Notes: a model not told the origin generated them from the letters alone. A stretch of DNA of 14,029 bases from Selenomonadales bacterium (GCA_003150515.1 QALW01000001.1:1-14029); one strand, 5' to 3'. Numbered from the stretch's first letter, positions 1-7,813 are shown. A program made the numbers and translations.

Positions 1-2630
1 ACAGGGATTATATCGACGGCTTAAGCCCTGCTATCAGCATTGACCAAAAGACTACCGGACGCAATCCGCGTTCTACGGTGGGGACGGTAACCGAAATACA
101 CGATTATCTGCGCTTGCTTTATGCTCGTATAGGTATTCCTCATTGTCCCAAATGCGGGAGACGCATAGAACAGCAGACTATCGATCAAATGGTGGATAAA
201 GTTATGGCTCTGCCTGAAGGCACGCGCATACAAATTATGGCGCCCGTAATAAGAGGACGCAAGGGCGAATATGCAAAGCTTTTGGAGGATATGCGAAAAA
301 GCGGCTATGTGCGCGTAAGAATAGACGGTCAGATGTTTGAGCTGAGCGATGAAATAATTCTCGATAAAAAGAAAAAGCACAGTATTGAAATAGTGGTGGA
401 CAGAATAATTTTGCGTCCGGACGCGGCCTCGCGCGTGGCTGATTCTCTGGAAAATGCTCTGGAACTGGCTGACGGCTTGGCGCTGGTGGGGGTAATAGAC
501 GGAGAGGAAATGCTTTTTTCTCAGAATTATTCATGCGTAGAATGCGGAATAAGCATAGAAGAACTGGAGCCGCGCTCATTTTCCTTTAACAGTCCTTTCG
601 GCGCGTGCCCGGCTTGTACAGGCCTGGGCATGCAGAGCAAAATTTCTCCCGAATTAATTATAGCTCATCCTGAACGTTCGCTGGCGGAGGGAGCTATCAA
701 AATTTCAGGCTGGAGCAGCGTGGCGGACGATTCTATGAGCCTTATGGCTTACCGCGGATTGGCTGAACATTACGGCTTTGATATAAATACTCCTGTCTGC
801 GAGCTGCCTGAAGAGTTTATGAATATACTCATGTACGGCTCGGGAGAGGAAAAAATCCAGTTTTCTATTAAGACGGGCCGTCATGAACGGAAATATGAGC
901 AGCCCTTTGAGGGAATCGTGCGCTCTTTGGAAAGGCGCTTCAGGGAAACGGGCAGCGAAATGGTAAAACAGGAAATCGGTCAGTATATGGTTATGGAGCC
1001 CTGCCCGGTATGCCGAGGCCTGCGTCTGAAGCCGGAGGTGCTTGCCGTAACTGTGGGAGATTTAAATATAGCTCAGCTCAGTCTGCTTTCAGTTAAGGAA
1101 GCGCGCGTCTTTATAGATAATCTTAAGCTGTCTCCCAAGGAAAGCATGATTGCAGAGCGTATTTTAAAGGAAATAAGCACGCGGCTGTCTTTTTTATGCA
1201 ATGTAGGCCTGGATTATCTTACTCTTGCGCGTTCGGCCGTCACTCTTTCGGGCGGCGAGGCGCAGCGGATTAGACTGGCCACTCAAATAGGCGCGGGGCT
1301 GATGGGGGTTTTATATATTCTGGACGAGCCCAGCATAGGCCTGCATCAGCGGGATAACGGGCGCCTGCTGTCCGCGCTCAAGGGGCTTCGCGATTTAGGC
1401 AATACGCTTATTGTAGTGGAGCATGATGAGGAAACCATGATGGAATCTGATTATCTCGTGGATATCGGGCCGGGAGCGGGAGTGCATGGAGGCATGGTGG
1501 TGGCCGCAGGCACGCCCAAGGAAGTTATGGAAAATGAAAATTCAATAACGGGCGCGTATCTTTCGGGCAGGAAAATCATACCCGTGCCCAAAGAAAGAGT
1601 CAAGCCCGGGCTGAATTGGCTCAAGATAAAGGGAGCGGAAGAAAATAATCTTAAGGGAATCAACGTGGATATTCCCATAGGGCTTATAACCTGCGTTACG
1701 GGAGTTTCAGGCTCGGGCAAGAGCTCTTTGGTGAACGGCGTGCTTTATAAGAATTTGGCAAGGATGCTCAACGGCTCTAAAATTGTGGGGGGCAAATGCA
1801 AGCGTATAGACGGCGTGCAGAATCTGGATAAGATTATTGTTATTGACCAATCGCCAATCGGACGCACTCCGCGTTCAAATCCCGCCACTTATACGGGCGT
1901 TTTCGATCCTATCCGCAATCTGTTTGCGCAGACTTCGGACGCCAAGGTGCGCGGATATAGCAGCGGACGCTTCAGCTTCAACGTCAAGGGCGGGCGCTGC
2001 GAGGCGTGCGCCGGAGACGGCATGCTCAAAATTGAGATGCATTTTATGCCTGATATATACGTTCCATGCGAGGTATGCAAGGGCAAGAGATATAATAGAG
2101 AGACGCTGGAAGTTAAATATAAGGGCAAAAATATTTATGATGTTTTGGATATGACTGTGGAGGACGCGCTTGGATTTTTTGGCAGCCTGCCCATGATTGC
2201 CAAAAAACTTCAAACTCTTTACGACGTAGGCTTGGGCTATATTAAGCTGGGGCAGCCTTCCACTACTCTTTCGGGCGGCGAGGCGCAGCGGGTAAAGCTT
2301 GCGACAGAGCTTTCACGCGCCAGCACCGGCCGAACCATCTATATTCTGGACGAGCCTACTACGGGCCTGCATACCGACGATGTGGCCAAGCTTATTAAAA
2401 TATTGGAGCGGCTGCGCAGCGGAGGGAATACGGTAGTTGTAATAGAGCATAATCTGGACGTTATAAAATGCGCCGATTACTGCATAGATCTTGGACCGGA
2501 GGGCGGAGACCGCGGCGGCCGGGTGGTGGCCACGGGCACGCCTGAGGAAATTGCCGCCGTAGAGGGCAGCTATACGGGGGAATATCTTAAAAAGGCTCTG
2601 GCCTGGAAAAAGAAGGGCAAGAAGAAGTAA
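1..2630 (+). CDS. uvrA: Excinuclease ABC subunit A, 5'-truncated by the window edge
   Basis: UvrA is the dimeric, zinc-binding tandem ABC ATPase that finds bulky DNA lesions and loads UvrB in nucleotide excision repair. The reading frame is already open at base 3, with the conserved stretch GLSPAISIDQKTTGRNPRSTVG encoded before the GTG at 78, so that GTG is not the true start. About 90 N-terminal residues, including the first Walker A motif, lie outside the window. Visible in order are: a CPKCG pair near 140; the first zinc module (CVEC ... CPAC, about 534-620); the first ABC signature LSGGEAQR (1245-1268) with Walker B ILDEPS just after; the second Walker A GVSGSGKSS (1701-1727); the second zinc module (CEAC ... 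CEVC, 1998-2078); and the second LSGGEAQR (2268-2291) with ILDEPTTG. The C-terminus is lysine-rich and ends at TAA 2628-2630. No frameshift is seen. No clear terminator follows, so co-transcription with the downstream ogt gene is possible. Confidence 0.97.
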   Translation, partial: RDYIDGLSPAISIDQKTTGRNPRSTVGTVTEIHDYLRLLYARIGIPHCPKCGRRIEQQTIDQMVDKVMALPEGTRIQIMAPVIRGRKGEYAKLLEDMRKSGYVRVRIDGQMFELSDEIILDKKKKHSIEIVVDRIILRPDAASRVADSLENALELADGLALVGVIDGEEMLFSQNYSCVECGISIEELEPRSFSFNSPFGACPACTGLGMQSKISPELIIAHPERSLAEGAIKISGWSSVADDSMSLMAYRGLAEHYGFDINTPVCELPEEFMNILMYGSGEEKIQFSIKTGRHERKYEQPFEGIVRSLERRFRETGSEMVKQEIGQYMVMEPCPVCRGLRLKPEVLAVTVGDLNIAQLSLLSVKEARVFIDNLKLSPKESMIAERILKEISTRLSFLCNVGLDYLTLARSAVTLSGGEAQRIRLATQIGAGLMGVLYILDEPSIGLHQRDNGRLLSALKGLRDLGNTLIVVEHDEETMMESDYLVDIGPGAGVHGGMVVAAGTPKEVMENENSITGAYLSGRKIIPVPKERVKPGLNWLKIKGAEENNLKGINVDIPIGLITCVTGVSGSGKSSLVNGVLYKNLARMLNGSKIVGGKCKRIDGVQNLDKIIVIDQSPIGRTPRSNPATYTGVFDPIRNLFAQTSDAKVRGYSSGRFSFNVKGGRCEACAGDGMLKIEMHFMPDIYVPCEVCKGKRYNRETLEVKYKGKNIYDVLDMTVEDALGFFGSLPMIAKKLQTLYDVGLGYIKLGQPSTTLSGGEAQRVKLATELSRASTGRTIYILDEPTTGLHTDDVAKLIKILERLRSGGNTVVVIEHNLDVIKCADYCIDLGPEGGDRGGRVVATGTPEEIAAVEGSYTGEYLKKALAWKKKGKKK

Positions 2631-2756
2631 ACGCTGAGGCGCTCTAATGTAAAACGTCTTTTTGAGATTTTTTAGCGGCGTCTTTGCACATTTATTTAAT
2701 GGAGCGGGAGAAGAAGAGCGCGCCTGCGGTTTCCAATGAGCGCGGGGAGGATTTTT

Positions 2757-3290
2757 ATGACTTATACATATCATTATGATTCGCCCCTGGGAGGGATTAC
2801 GCTTTCAAGCAGCGGGCAAGAGCTTACCGGGCTTTGGTTTGACGGGCAAAAATATTTTGGGCCTCTTGTTTTAGAAGAATGCGAGGAGAAACGCCTGCCC
2901 GTTTTTGAGCGGACGGCCTGCTGGTTGGATATTTATTTCAGCGGCAAAGCGCCGGATTTTACGCCCCCTCTTTTGATGGAAACGACGCCGTTCCGCAAAG
3001 CCGTATGGGAAATTATGCTGACCATTCCGTTTGGGCAAACTATGAGCTACGGCGAGATTGCGGATAGGATTGCGAAGCAAAAAGGATTGTCCAAAATGTC
3101 CGCTCAGGCTGTCGGGGGCGCGGTAGGACATAATTCCATTTCTCTGATTATCCCTTGTCATCGTGTGGTTGGGACAAACGGAAGTTTAACGGGCTATGCG
3201 GGGGGTATTGATAAAAAGGTGAAGCTGCTTGAATTAGAGGGAGCGGATATGAGCTCGTTTTTCGTGCCTAAACGAGGGACGGCTTTATAA
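2757..3290 (+). CDS. ogt: Methylated-DNA--[protein]-cysteine S-methyltransferase (Ogt/MGMT type)
   Basis: This is a suicide repair protein that moves the methyl group from O6-methylguanine (or O4-methylthymine) in DNA to its own cysteine. The 177-residue product has the usual short N-terminal domain (YDSPLGGI start) and the C-terminal active-site domain. The catalytic PCHRVVG motif has Cys134 at 3156-3158. It is preceded by the helix-turn-helix stretch TMSYGEIADRIA and the GGAVGHN element, and followed by LTGYAGG. The ATG at 2757 is chosen because GGGGAGG (2744-2750) sits 6 nt before it. The ATG at 2736, in frame, has no ribosome binding site and would add seven non-conserved residues. The gene lies 126 nt after uvrA, giving a small DNA-repair pair, and ends directly at a bidirectional terminator palindrome. 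Family assignment is secure; whether it favours methyl or larger alkyl groups cannot be read from the sequence. Confidence 0.95.
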   Translation: MTYTYHYDSPLGGITLSSSGQELTGLWFDGQKYFGPLVLEECEEKRLPVFERTACWLDIYFSGKAPDFTPPLLMETTPFRKAVWEIMLTIPFGQTMSYGEIADRIAKQKGLSKMSAQAVGGAVGHNSISLIIPCHRVVGTNGSLTGYAGGIDKKVKLLELEGADMSSFFVPKRGTAL

Positions 3291-3342
3291 AAAAATGCGC
3301 CCTGACGCCCTTTTATATAAAAGGGCGTCAGGGCGCATTTTT
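3291..3342. terminator. Bidirectional intrinsic terminator, 52-nt perfect palindrome
   Basis: Starting one base after the ogt stop codon, bases 3291-3342 are perfectly self-complementary about a centre at 3316/3317. AAAAATGCGCCCTGACGCCC is mirrored by its exact complement around a TTTTATATAAAA core. The arms begin with A5 and end with T5, so either strand gives a GC-rich stem followed by a U-run. It sits between the convergent ogt (+) and nucleoside hydrolase (-) genes, whose stop codon is at 3352-3354, and fits shared termination of both transcripts. Confidence 0.93.
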
Positions 3343-3351
3343 ATTGATTAT

Positions 3352-4242
3352 TTAATTCTGCTTGCTGAGCAGCCTGAATAATTCTGCGAAAATTTTGTCG
3401 CGGTTAAGGGCGCGCACATATATCATTGGTTCCCTGCCTGCGTCAAAAGCGTAGCGGCAGTCGGGCGTGAGTATGGGCTTGGGCAGTATAACCCGGTCGA
3501 AGCCCTCGGGCGTGGTCATTAATGCTACGGCGGCTACGTCCCATATGGGCTTGCTGTAGGCGTAGGGATCGGAGGGATATTGCCGCACTATATCCACCAG
3601 ATAATCGCACAGCCGATTTTTCCCGGAGAGATAATATTCCAGCTCGGGGATAGTGGTCAGCAAATTGGAGACTACTCCCAGCGCGGGCAGATGTATAAAG
3701 GGCACTCCGCTTTCCAGCACAGTCTGGGCCGCTGTTACGTCTTGGGCGAGATTGAATTCTATTCCGTCTTTTATAAGGGAATTGCCGCCCAGCCAAAGCA
3801 CGGCTATTTTCTCCTTTATTTCGGGCGCGAGCAGAAGGGCGGAGGCTACGTTGGTTATGGCGCCTATGGCGACTACATATATAAGCTCCTGAGCGCTTTG
3901 AGCGGTTTGGATGATATTCCGGGCTGCTGGGCTGTCCAGGGGCGTTCTCTGGCCGTTCAGGAATTGTTCCGAGCCCTTGTATATGGGAAATTTGCCGCTG
4001 AGATTCATAAGCGCGAGTATGTTGTGTATTTCGTCAAAGCTTTTTTCCATGCCTTGCTTTGGATTGGCAACCCGTTCGTTCATGAAAGGCGCTGCGCAGA
4101 TGGAAAGCAGATTAATCTGCGGATGAATTGCGGCGTAGGCAAGCGCAAACTGGTCGTCTACCTCATTGTAGGTGTCCGTATCCAGTATAATATTTTTTGT
4201 GCTTTTGCTTTCCAGGTCTTTTTTTATATCGTATATGTTCAT
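3352..4242 (-). CDS. Nucleoside hydrolase (inosine-uridine preferring family), variant motif subgroup
   Basis: Family members cleave the N-glycosidic bond of ribonucleosides to give base plus ribose in nucleoside salvage. The 296-residue product carries the N-terminal calcium-binding signature as DTDTYNEVDDQFALAYA (Asp21, Asp23, Asp29, Asp30), which has two extra residues between the aspartates compared with the classical DxDPGxDD. AAPFMNERV and a glycine-rich WLGGNS follow. Near the C-terminus IWDVAAVAL (Trp234-Asp235) occupies the place of the classical HDxxA, so the usual active-site His is Trp. The start at 4242 is supported by AGGGGGAT just upstream on the minus strand; the open frame extends further up but only through the promoter and the inverted-repeat region. 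It is a single-gene unit with its own promoter and the shared palindromic terminator. Fold and family are clear; the exact substrate is not. Confidence 0.88.
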   Translation of the reverse strand: MNIYDIKKDLESKSTKNIILDTDTYNEVDDQFALAYAAIHPQINLLSICAAPFMNERVANPKQGMEKSFDEIHNILALMNLSGKFPIYKGSEQFLNGQRTPLDSPAARNIIQTAQSAQELIYVVAIGAITNVASALLLAPEIKEKIAVLWLGGNSLIKDGIEFNLAQDVTAAQTVLESGVPFIHLPALGVVSNLLTTIPELEYYLSGKNRLCDYLVDIVRQYPSDPYAYSKPIWDVAAVALMTTPEGFDRVILPKPILTPDCRYAFDAGREPMIYVRALNRDKIFAELFRLLSKQN

Positions 4243-4273
4243 TGATAATATCCCCCTGATAAATATTTTGAAT

Positions 4274-4303
4274 ATAATAGCATATCTTAATGGGGAATTG
4301 CAA
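4274..4303 (-). promoter_or_regulatory. Promoter of the nucleoside hydrolase gene
   Basis: On the minus strand TTGCAA (4298-4303) and TATTAT (4274-4279) are separated by 18 nt, and the -10 is preceded by TG one base away (TGCTATTAT, extended -10). It lies about 32 nt upstream of the start codon at 4242 and just past the end of the 4316-4485 palindrome, so it can start a transcript separate from the upstream operon. Prediction from consensus only. Confidence 0.7.
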
Positions 4304-4315
4304 TATTTATTATTA

Positions 4316-4485
4316 AAAAACTGCGCAGGCAGAGGCAATATTCCCAAATGGGGCGCCGCGGTGCCCGGCCGCAGGCCGGGCGAAGCCCGCCGCAGTATGC
4401 GGCGGGCTTGCTTTTGCAGCCGCTTTGCGGCGAAAAAGCCCGCGGCGCCCCATTTGGGAATATTGCCTCTGCCTGCGCAGTTTTT
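4316..4485 (-). repeat. Cloverleaf inverted-repeat element 1 (46-bp outer stem, three inner hairpins)
   Basis: Bases 4316-4361 are perfectly complementary to 4440-4485 (46 bp). The 78-nt interior is almost wholly made of three hairpins: 4363-4381 (8 bp, GCA loop), 4383-4409 (12 bp, GTA loop) and 4410-4439 (6 bp, small internal loop, 5 bp, TTT loop). Only T4362 and G4382 are left unpaired at the four-way junction. No coding sequence is present. The outer arms begin with A-runs and end with T-runs on either strand, so the element could also terminate transcription. Its edge overlaps the last two bases of the stop codon (4484-4486) of the minus-strand membrane protein gene. Strand is given by arm order compared with element 2 at 12472-12635. 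It may be a MITE-like mobile element or an mRNA 3'-end structure. Confidence 0.85.
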
Positions 4486-5197
4486 ATATATGCAGCCGTT
4501 TTTTTAATTCGCGTTTAATGCGCAGAGTACGCTTGAGAATCAGCAGAATAATAAATATAAAAGCGCAGGGGATCAAAACGAAAATGCTCCATCCCAGCGA
4601 AACCGCCGAATATAGATATATGTCGACAAATACTTCTATTAATAGGCAGAGCAGCCCCGCGCATATAAATATTGCGGCGGGAAGGGTAAGTCCCCGTATA
4701 TATTTATACTGCACTCCTAATACCAGAATAAGAGTCATAGAGGCCACGACGCTTACAATGGGTACGGCTACGGTTGTAAACCAGGGCCGCGAGCCGTCCA
4801 AACGGGATACCATAAATAAGAAGAATAATAATGCGGCGATATCCAGCACCAGGCTTTTAATCAGCACGGCGCGCTTAAACAGCAGCGGTACGGTGACGGC
4901 AACCCATGTAAAAAAGATAGCGCCTATAACATATTGAGACCAGGTTATTCCTTTATCTATAATTATATTGCATACGCAGCATATTGCCGCGGCGAACACC
5001 ATAAATACCGAAAGCAGAGCCGCGGCGAACTGCTTGTTGATATTCACGCTTAATTCCTCTATTCTGTTGGGATAGGGCCTTTGCCGCGGCTCTTTATCCT
5101 GAGGCGGCTCCTTGGGATTAATTACTTCCACTCCGCATAGAGGGCATTTCTTTTCGCTCTTTTCCAATTCTACTCCGCAGTTAACGCAGTAAGACAT
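4484..5197 (-). CDS. Zinc-ribbon membrane protein with six predicted helices (DUF6320-like)
   Basis: The product has 237 residues. An N-terminal zinc ribbon (Cys4, Cys7, Cys18, Cys21; pattern CVNC ... CPLC) is followed by a charged, proline-rich linker of about 30 residues and then about six hydrophobic segments. The first starts at QFAAALLSVF and the last is SIFVLIPCAFIFIILLIL. A basic C-terminal tail (KRTLRIKRELKKR) fits a cytoplasmic end. The architecture resembles proteins annotated as DUF6320, which occur beside alcohol-acetyltransferase-like proteins; this is from memory of the family, not a search. The start at 5197 has GGAGGAG upstream, lying inside the last codons of the preceding gene, and the two genes overlap by 17 nt. 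That suggests coupled translation and a shared task. The stop codon touches cloverleaf element 1. The biochemical function is unknown. Confidence 0.85.
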   Translation of the reverse strand: MSYCVNCGVELEKSEKKCPLCGVEVINPKEPPQDKEPRQRPYPNRIEELSVNINKQFAAALLSVFMVFAAAICCVCNIIIDKGITWSQYVIGAIFFTWVAVTVPLLFKRAVLIKSLVLDIAALLFFLFMVSRLDGSRPWFTTVAVPIVSVVASMTLILVLGVQYKYIRGLTLPAAIFICAGLLCLLIEVFVDIYLYSAVSLGWSIFVLIPCAFIFIILLILKRTLRIKRELKKRLHI

Positions 5198-6485
5198 TAT
5201 CCTGCTCCTCCTCTGGATTATTGCTTTCTATTTTAACCTGTACTCCGTTTTTAATCAGGAACGTGAAAAAACGTCTTTCTACCTCGGCGTTTTGGACTGA
5301 ACGGCTGAAAGTGAGGACGACGTTTTTATTATAGCTCAGCATGGCCGCCGCCGTGGAATTAACCCGGCCCCGGCCCAGAATAAAGGCGGCGTCCGTTATA
5401 TATTTTTTCATCTCTTCGGGGAATTCAATTTCGCCCAGATTGGAAAGAGTGCCGGAAAAACGGCTTTCTCCCGCCATTTTATATACCATGCCCAAGGCGA
5501 ATTTTTTTATAAACAAAGGCATGATTCTTACGGCCGGGTTGCGTTCGCTGCCCACGTTAGCCGCCATTTGGGCGTTGAGCGCTTTGGCGTTTATTTCATA
5601 CCGCATAAAATAATGCACCTGCCGCGTTATCTCTTCAAAGGTGTATTCTCCCAGGCCCGGATCTATTCCGGGATTCACGAACAGAGAAAAATTGCGCAGA
5701 GTGCGGCTGGGATAAAAACGGCGCATATTTACAGGCACTGAAATTTTAACCGGCTTATACTGACGTCTGTGCATGGAGCATTGAATGCCGTATATAGCCC
5801 AAATATAAACGGATACAAGATATTCGGTAAGAGAGCATTTATATTTTTTAGCCTGATTAATTAGAGCCTCCAGAGGCATATGCGCGGTTATTATGTTCAG
5901 ACATCCGGCCGGCAGGGCTTCTCCGCCGCATTGAAACGCGGCGTCTTCCTTGCGGCTGCGTCTTCTGCTTAAATTGGCGTATTTTTTATATGCGTCTTCC
6001 ATCTCTTCGGCGTCCGGCGGGGCGTTCGCGTCCAGTACGCCGCAGCAGGCGGGGATTTTTATATTATATTTTAATTCCAGATACTGCGCCGTTACGGTTT
6101 TTAAAAAGCTCATTCCGCCGCTGCCGTCGGCAAGGGAATGAAAGACCTCCAGCGCGATTCTGTTTCGATAATATCTGAGCTTGAATAAAAATCCGTTGTT
6201 TAGGCGGGGCTGGATGTTGGCGCAGGGATAGAGCACGTCCTCGTATATTATGGGCTCATTGCCGTTTTGTTCAAAATAAAACCAGAAAAGCCCTCGTTTT
6301 ATTCTCAGATTAAACGCCGGCGTGCGTTTTACGGCTATAGCCGCGGCCTGCTCCAGCAGATTTTTGTCTACGGGCTCTGTGAGCGAAATGCTCAGCCTGT
6401 ATACGCTGGACCAGCGAGATGTTTTTATTGAAGGGTACAATTTAGCGGCGTTGTCCAGCCTGTACCATTTGGCGGTTTCGTTCAT
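5181..6485 (-). CDS. Condensation/alcohol acetyltransferase-fold protein (CoA-dependent acyltransferase superfamily)
   Basis: The 434-residue product resembles the two-domain acyltransferases that include NRPS condensation domains, wax-ester synthases and alcohol acetyltransferases. The superfamily motif HHxxxDG appears as FHSLADGSGG, with His116, Asp120 and Gly121 kept; the second, catalytic His is present while the first is Phe. Other family-like stretches are the N-terminal AAAIAVKRTPAFNLRI, the NMRRFYPSRTLRNFS region typical of the second domain, and GTLSNLGEIEFP. There is no signal peptide or membrane segment, so it is probably cytosolic. ATG at 6485 is preceded by AAGGGG, and a promoter lies at 6513-6541. 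It overlaps the downstream zinc-ribbon membrane protein gene by 17 nt. Acyl transfer to a small alcohol, lipid or glycan is inferred; the acceptor and donor are not known. Confidence 0.78.
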   Translation of the reverse strand: MNETAKWYRLDNAAKLYPSIKTSRWSSVYRLSISLTEPVDKNLLEQAAAIAVKRTPAFNLRIKRGLFWFYFEQNGNEPIIYEDVLYPCANIQPRLNNGFLFKLRYYRNRIALEVFHSLADGSGGMSFLKTVTAQYLELKYNIKIPACCGVLDANAPPDAEEMEDAYKKYANLSRRRSRKEDAAFQCGGEALPAGCLNIITAHMPLEALINQAKKYKCSLTEYLVSVYIWAIYGIQCSMHRRQYKPVKISVPVNMRRFYPSRTLRNFSLFVNPGIDPGLGEYTFEEITRQVHYFMRYEINAKALNAQMAANVGSERNPAVRIMPLFIKKFALGMVYKMAGESRFSGTLSNLGEIEFPEEMKKYITDAAFILGRGRVNSTAAAMLSYNKNVVLTFSRSVQNAEVERRFFTFLIKNGVQVKIESNNPEEEQDNVLLR

Positions 6486-6512
6486 AGCTTCCCCTTAAAG
6501 GTTTATTTATTA

Positions 6513-6541
6513 ATAATAGCTCATCGCGCATAATTATGCAA
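6513..6541 (-). promoter_or_regulatory. Promoter of the acyltransferase/membrane protein operon
   Basis: On the minus strand TTGCAT (6536-6541) and TATTAT (6513-6518) are 17 nt apart, about 28 nt upstream of the start codon. The surrounding 6500-6560 stretch is strongly AT-rich. Consensus-based prediction; an overlapping alternative (TTGTTT / TAATTA) lies about 18 nt further upstream. Confidence 0.6.
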
Positions 6542-6693
6542 TATAATATTTTGTAAACAATAGACGGCTTATGTAAGGACGCGGCATTATTCCGCTTGTC
6601 TGCTTGCTATAGTAATCATAATCCGCCGCTTCAATGGTTTGCCGCGGTATTTTTGGGCGGAATGGGATATATTGCGCCCCTTAAAATAAATTC

Positions 6694-6712
6694 AGGCCGG
6701 ACGCGCCGGCCT
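6694..6712 (-). terminator. Possible weak terminator hairpin after the AEC permease gene
   Basis: AGGCCGG (6694-6700) pairs with CCGGCCT (6706-6712) around a 5-nt loop, 41 nt past the permease stop codon. On the minus strand it is followed by GAATTTATTTTAA, a poor U-tract, so termination would be weak. The rest of 6486-6752 holds the upstream operon's promoter and nothing else I recognise. Confidence 0.4.
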
Positions 6713-6752
6713 TGGGAATGTTTTTTATAAAATCCGCATAGAATAGCGGGCG

Positions 6753-7697
6753 TCAAAGCAGTGTCAGAAGCAGGGAGGTAAGGGGAATAGTGATTATGCT
6801 CAAAAGGGTGGTAAGGCTTACTGCCGCGGAGCCGTAGACGGAATCTCCGTCATAGCGCTCGGCCATCATGGCGGTGCTTGCGCCGCTGGGCATGGCCATA
6901 AGAATAAAGGGGACGGCCATTACCATATTGGACATGGGCAGCCCGGTTAAACCAAGAGCGAGAATAATCAGGAAGGAGAGCGCGGGCAGAACCAACAGCC
7001 GCATGCCCGAGGCGCAGAGCAGCCGCCAGTCTGAAAACAGGCTTTTAAAGGGGCATTCGGCCAGGCGCATGCCTATGACGAACATGGAAAGAGGCGTTAC
7101 CATATCCGAAAGCAGACCTACGGCGCTTTGGGCCGGGGCGGGAATGATTCGGGAGGCAGACGTGAGAAAAATAATCAATCCCAGCACGGTGGCTATTACG
7201 CCCGGCTTTAAAAGGGAACGCAAAAAGCTTTCGCCGTTTTTAGCGTATAAACGCACGCCTACCGGCCAGCTTAAGAGATTGAACCAAAGGGTTACGCTTG
7301 CGCCCAGCAGCACGGCGAGCTCTCCCTGCGCGCCGTAGATTTGGCGCAGCACGGGGAAGCCCATATAGCCGCAGTTGGAAAATATCATCATATATTGAAG
7401 TATGGGCCTTCTGGAGGGAGGAGCTTTTTTAAACATAAAGGACGCAATCAGGATAAAGCACATATACATAATTAAAGACAGCAGCCCAACTTTGAGCATG
7501 TCTGAGAAAAGGCCGGCGTCATATTCTCGCATATAGGCGTCTATAAGCATGCAGGGCTGCGCGCAGTAAAGCACGATTAAAGAGCATGCTTTGGCGGCGT
7601 CCGAATTTATAAAATTAATTTTGCGCAGGATAAAGCCGGGAAGAATAAGCAGCAGCATGGTCAGCACGCTGGAAAAGACTGTGGATGGTTCTACCAA
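6753..7697 (-). CDS. AEC (auxin efflux carrier) family permease
   Basis: A 314-residue integral membrane protein with about ten hydrophobic segments split into two halves by a central loop (RLYAKNGESFLRSLLK). AEC-family hallmarks include an early LLLILPGFILRK helix, the paired-repeat ILQYMMIFSNCGYMGFPVL with its GYMGFP motif, LSMFVIGMRLAE in the second half and MPSGASTAMMAERY near the end. Bacterial members of this family move malate or other small organic anions; which substrate is carried here cannot be told. The start is taken as TTG at 7697, because GGGGGTG lies 8 nt upstream on the minus strand and no ATG gives an intact first helix; the next ATG falls inside it with no ribosome binding site. 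It is divergent from the 7887 gene and separated from it by a region with two promoters. Confidence 0.88.
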   Translation of the reverse strand: MVEPSTVFSSVLTMLLLILPGFILRKINFINSDAAKACSLIVLYCAQPCMLIDAYMREYDAGLFSDMLKVGLLSLIMYMCFILIASFMFKKAPPSRRPILQYMMIFSNCGYMGFPVLRQIYGAQGELAVLLGASVTLWFNLLSWPVGVRLYAKNGESFLRSLLKPGVIATVLGLIIFLTSASRIIPAPAQSAVGLLSDMVTPLSMFVIGMRLAECPFKSLFSDWRLLCASGMRLLVLPALSFLIILALGLTGLPMSNMVMAVPFILMAMPSGASTAMMAERYDGDSVYGSAAVSLTTLLSIITIPLTSLLLTLL

Positions 7698-7754
7698 TTT
7701 ATAAGCACCCCCAAAAAATACGGCGCAGGGCTCTTGGAGCTCTTGCGCGGTAAA

Positions 7755-7783
7755 ATTATATCATCTATATTTAAAATACACAA
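7755..7783 (-). promoter_or_regulatory. Promoter of the AEC permease gene
   Basis: On the minus strand TTGTGT (7778-7783) and a perfect TATAAT (7755-7760) are separated by 17 nt, about 57 nt upstream of the TTG start. The stretch further upstream (7784-7800) is very AT-rich. Consensus-based prediction. Confidence 0.65.
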
Positions 7784-7813
7784 CAAATTAATTAAATTGT
7801 CACACTTTTATGC

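Noticed and set aside
2736..2756. Upstream ATG start for the methyltransferase
   Set aside because: No Shine-Dalgarno before it, while GGGGAGG is well placed for ATG 2757.
2631..2756. Terminator between uvrA and ogt
   Set aside because: T-runs are present but no stem of useful length precedes them.
2313..2774. 153-codon minus-strand open frame at the end of uvrA
   Set aside because: Antisense to strongly conserved UvrA motifs, with no family resemblance or initiation signals.
3580..4245. 221-codon open frame on the + strand
   Set aside because: It lies wholly opposite the nucleoside hydrolase, has no ribosome binding site, and shows no recognisable domain; the minus-strand frame carries clear family motifs.
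4316..4485. CRISPR array or insertion sequence
   Set aside because: No spaced direct repeats and no transposase frame; the structure is a single nested palindrome.
4172..4507. 111-codon open frame on the + strand across the inverted repeat
   Set aside because: It spans promoter and palindrome sequence; its translation is a by-product of the GC-rich repeat and it has no ribosome binding site.
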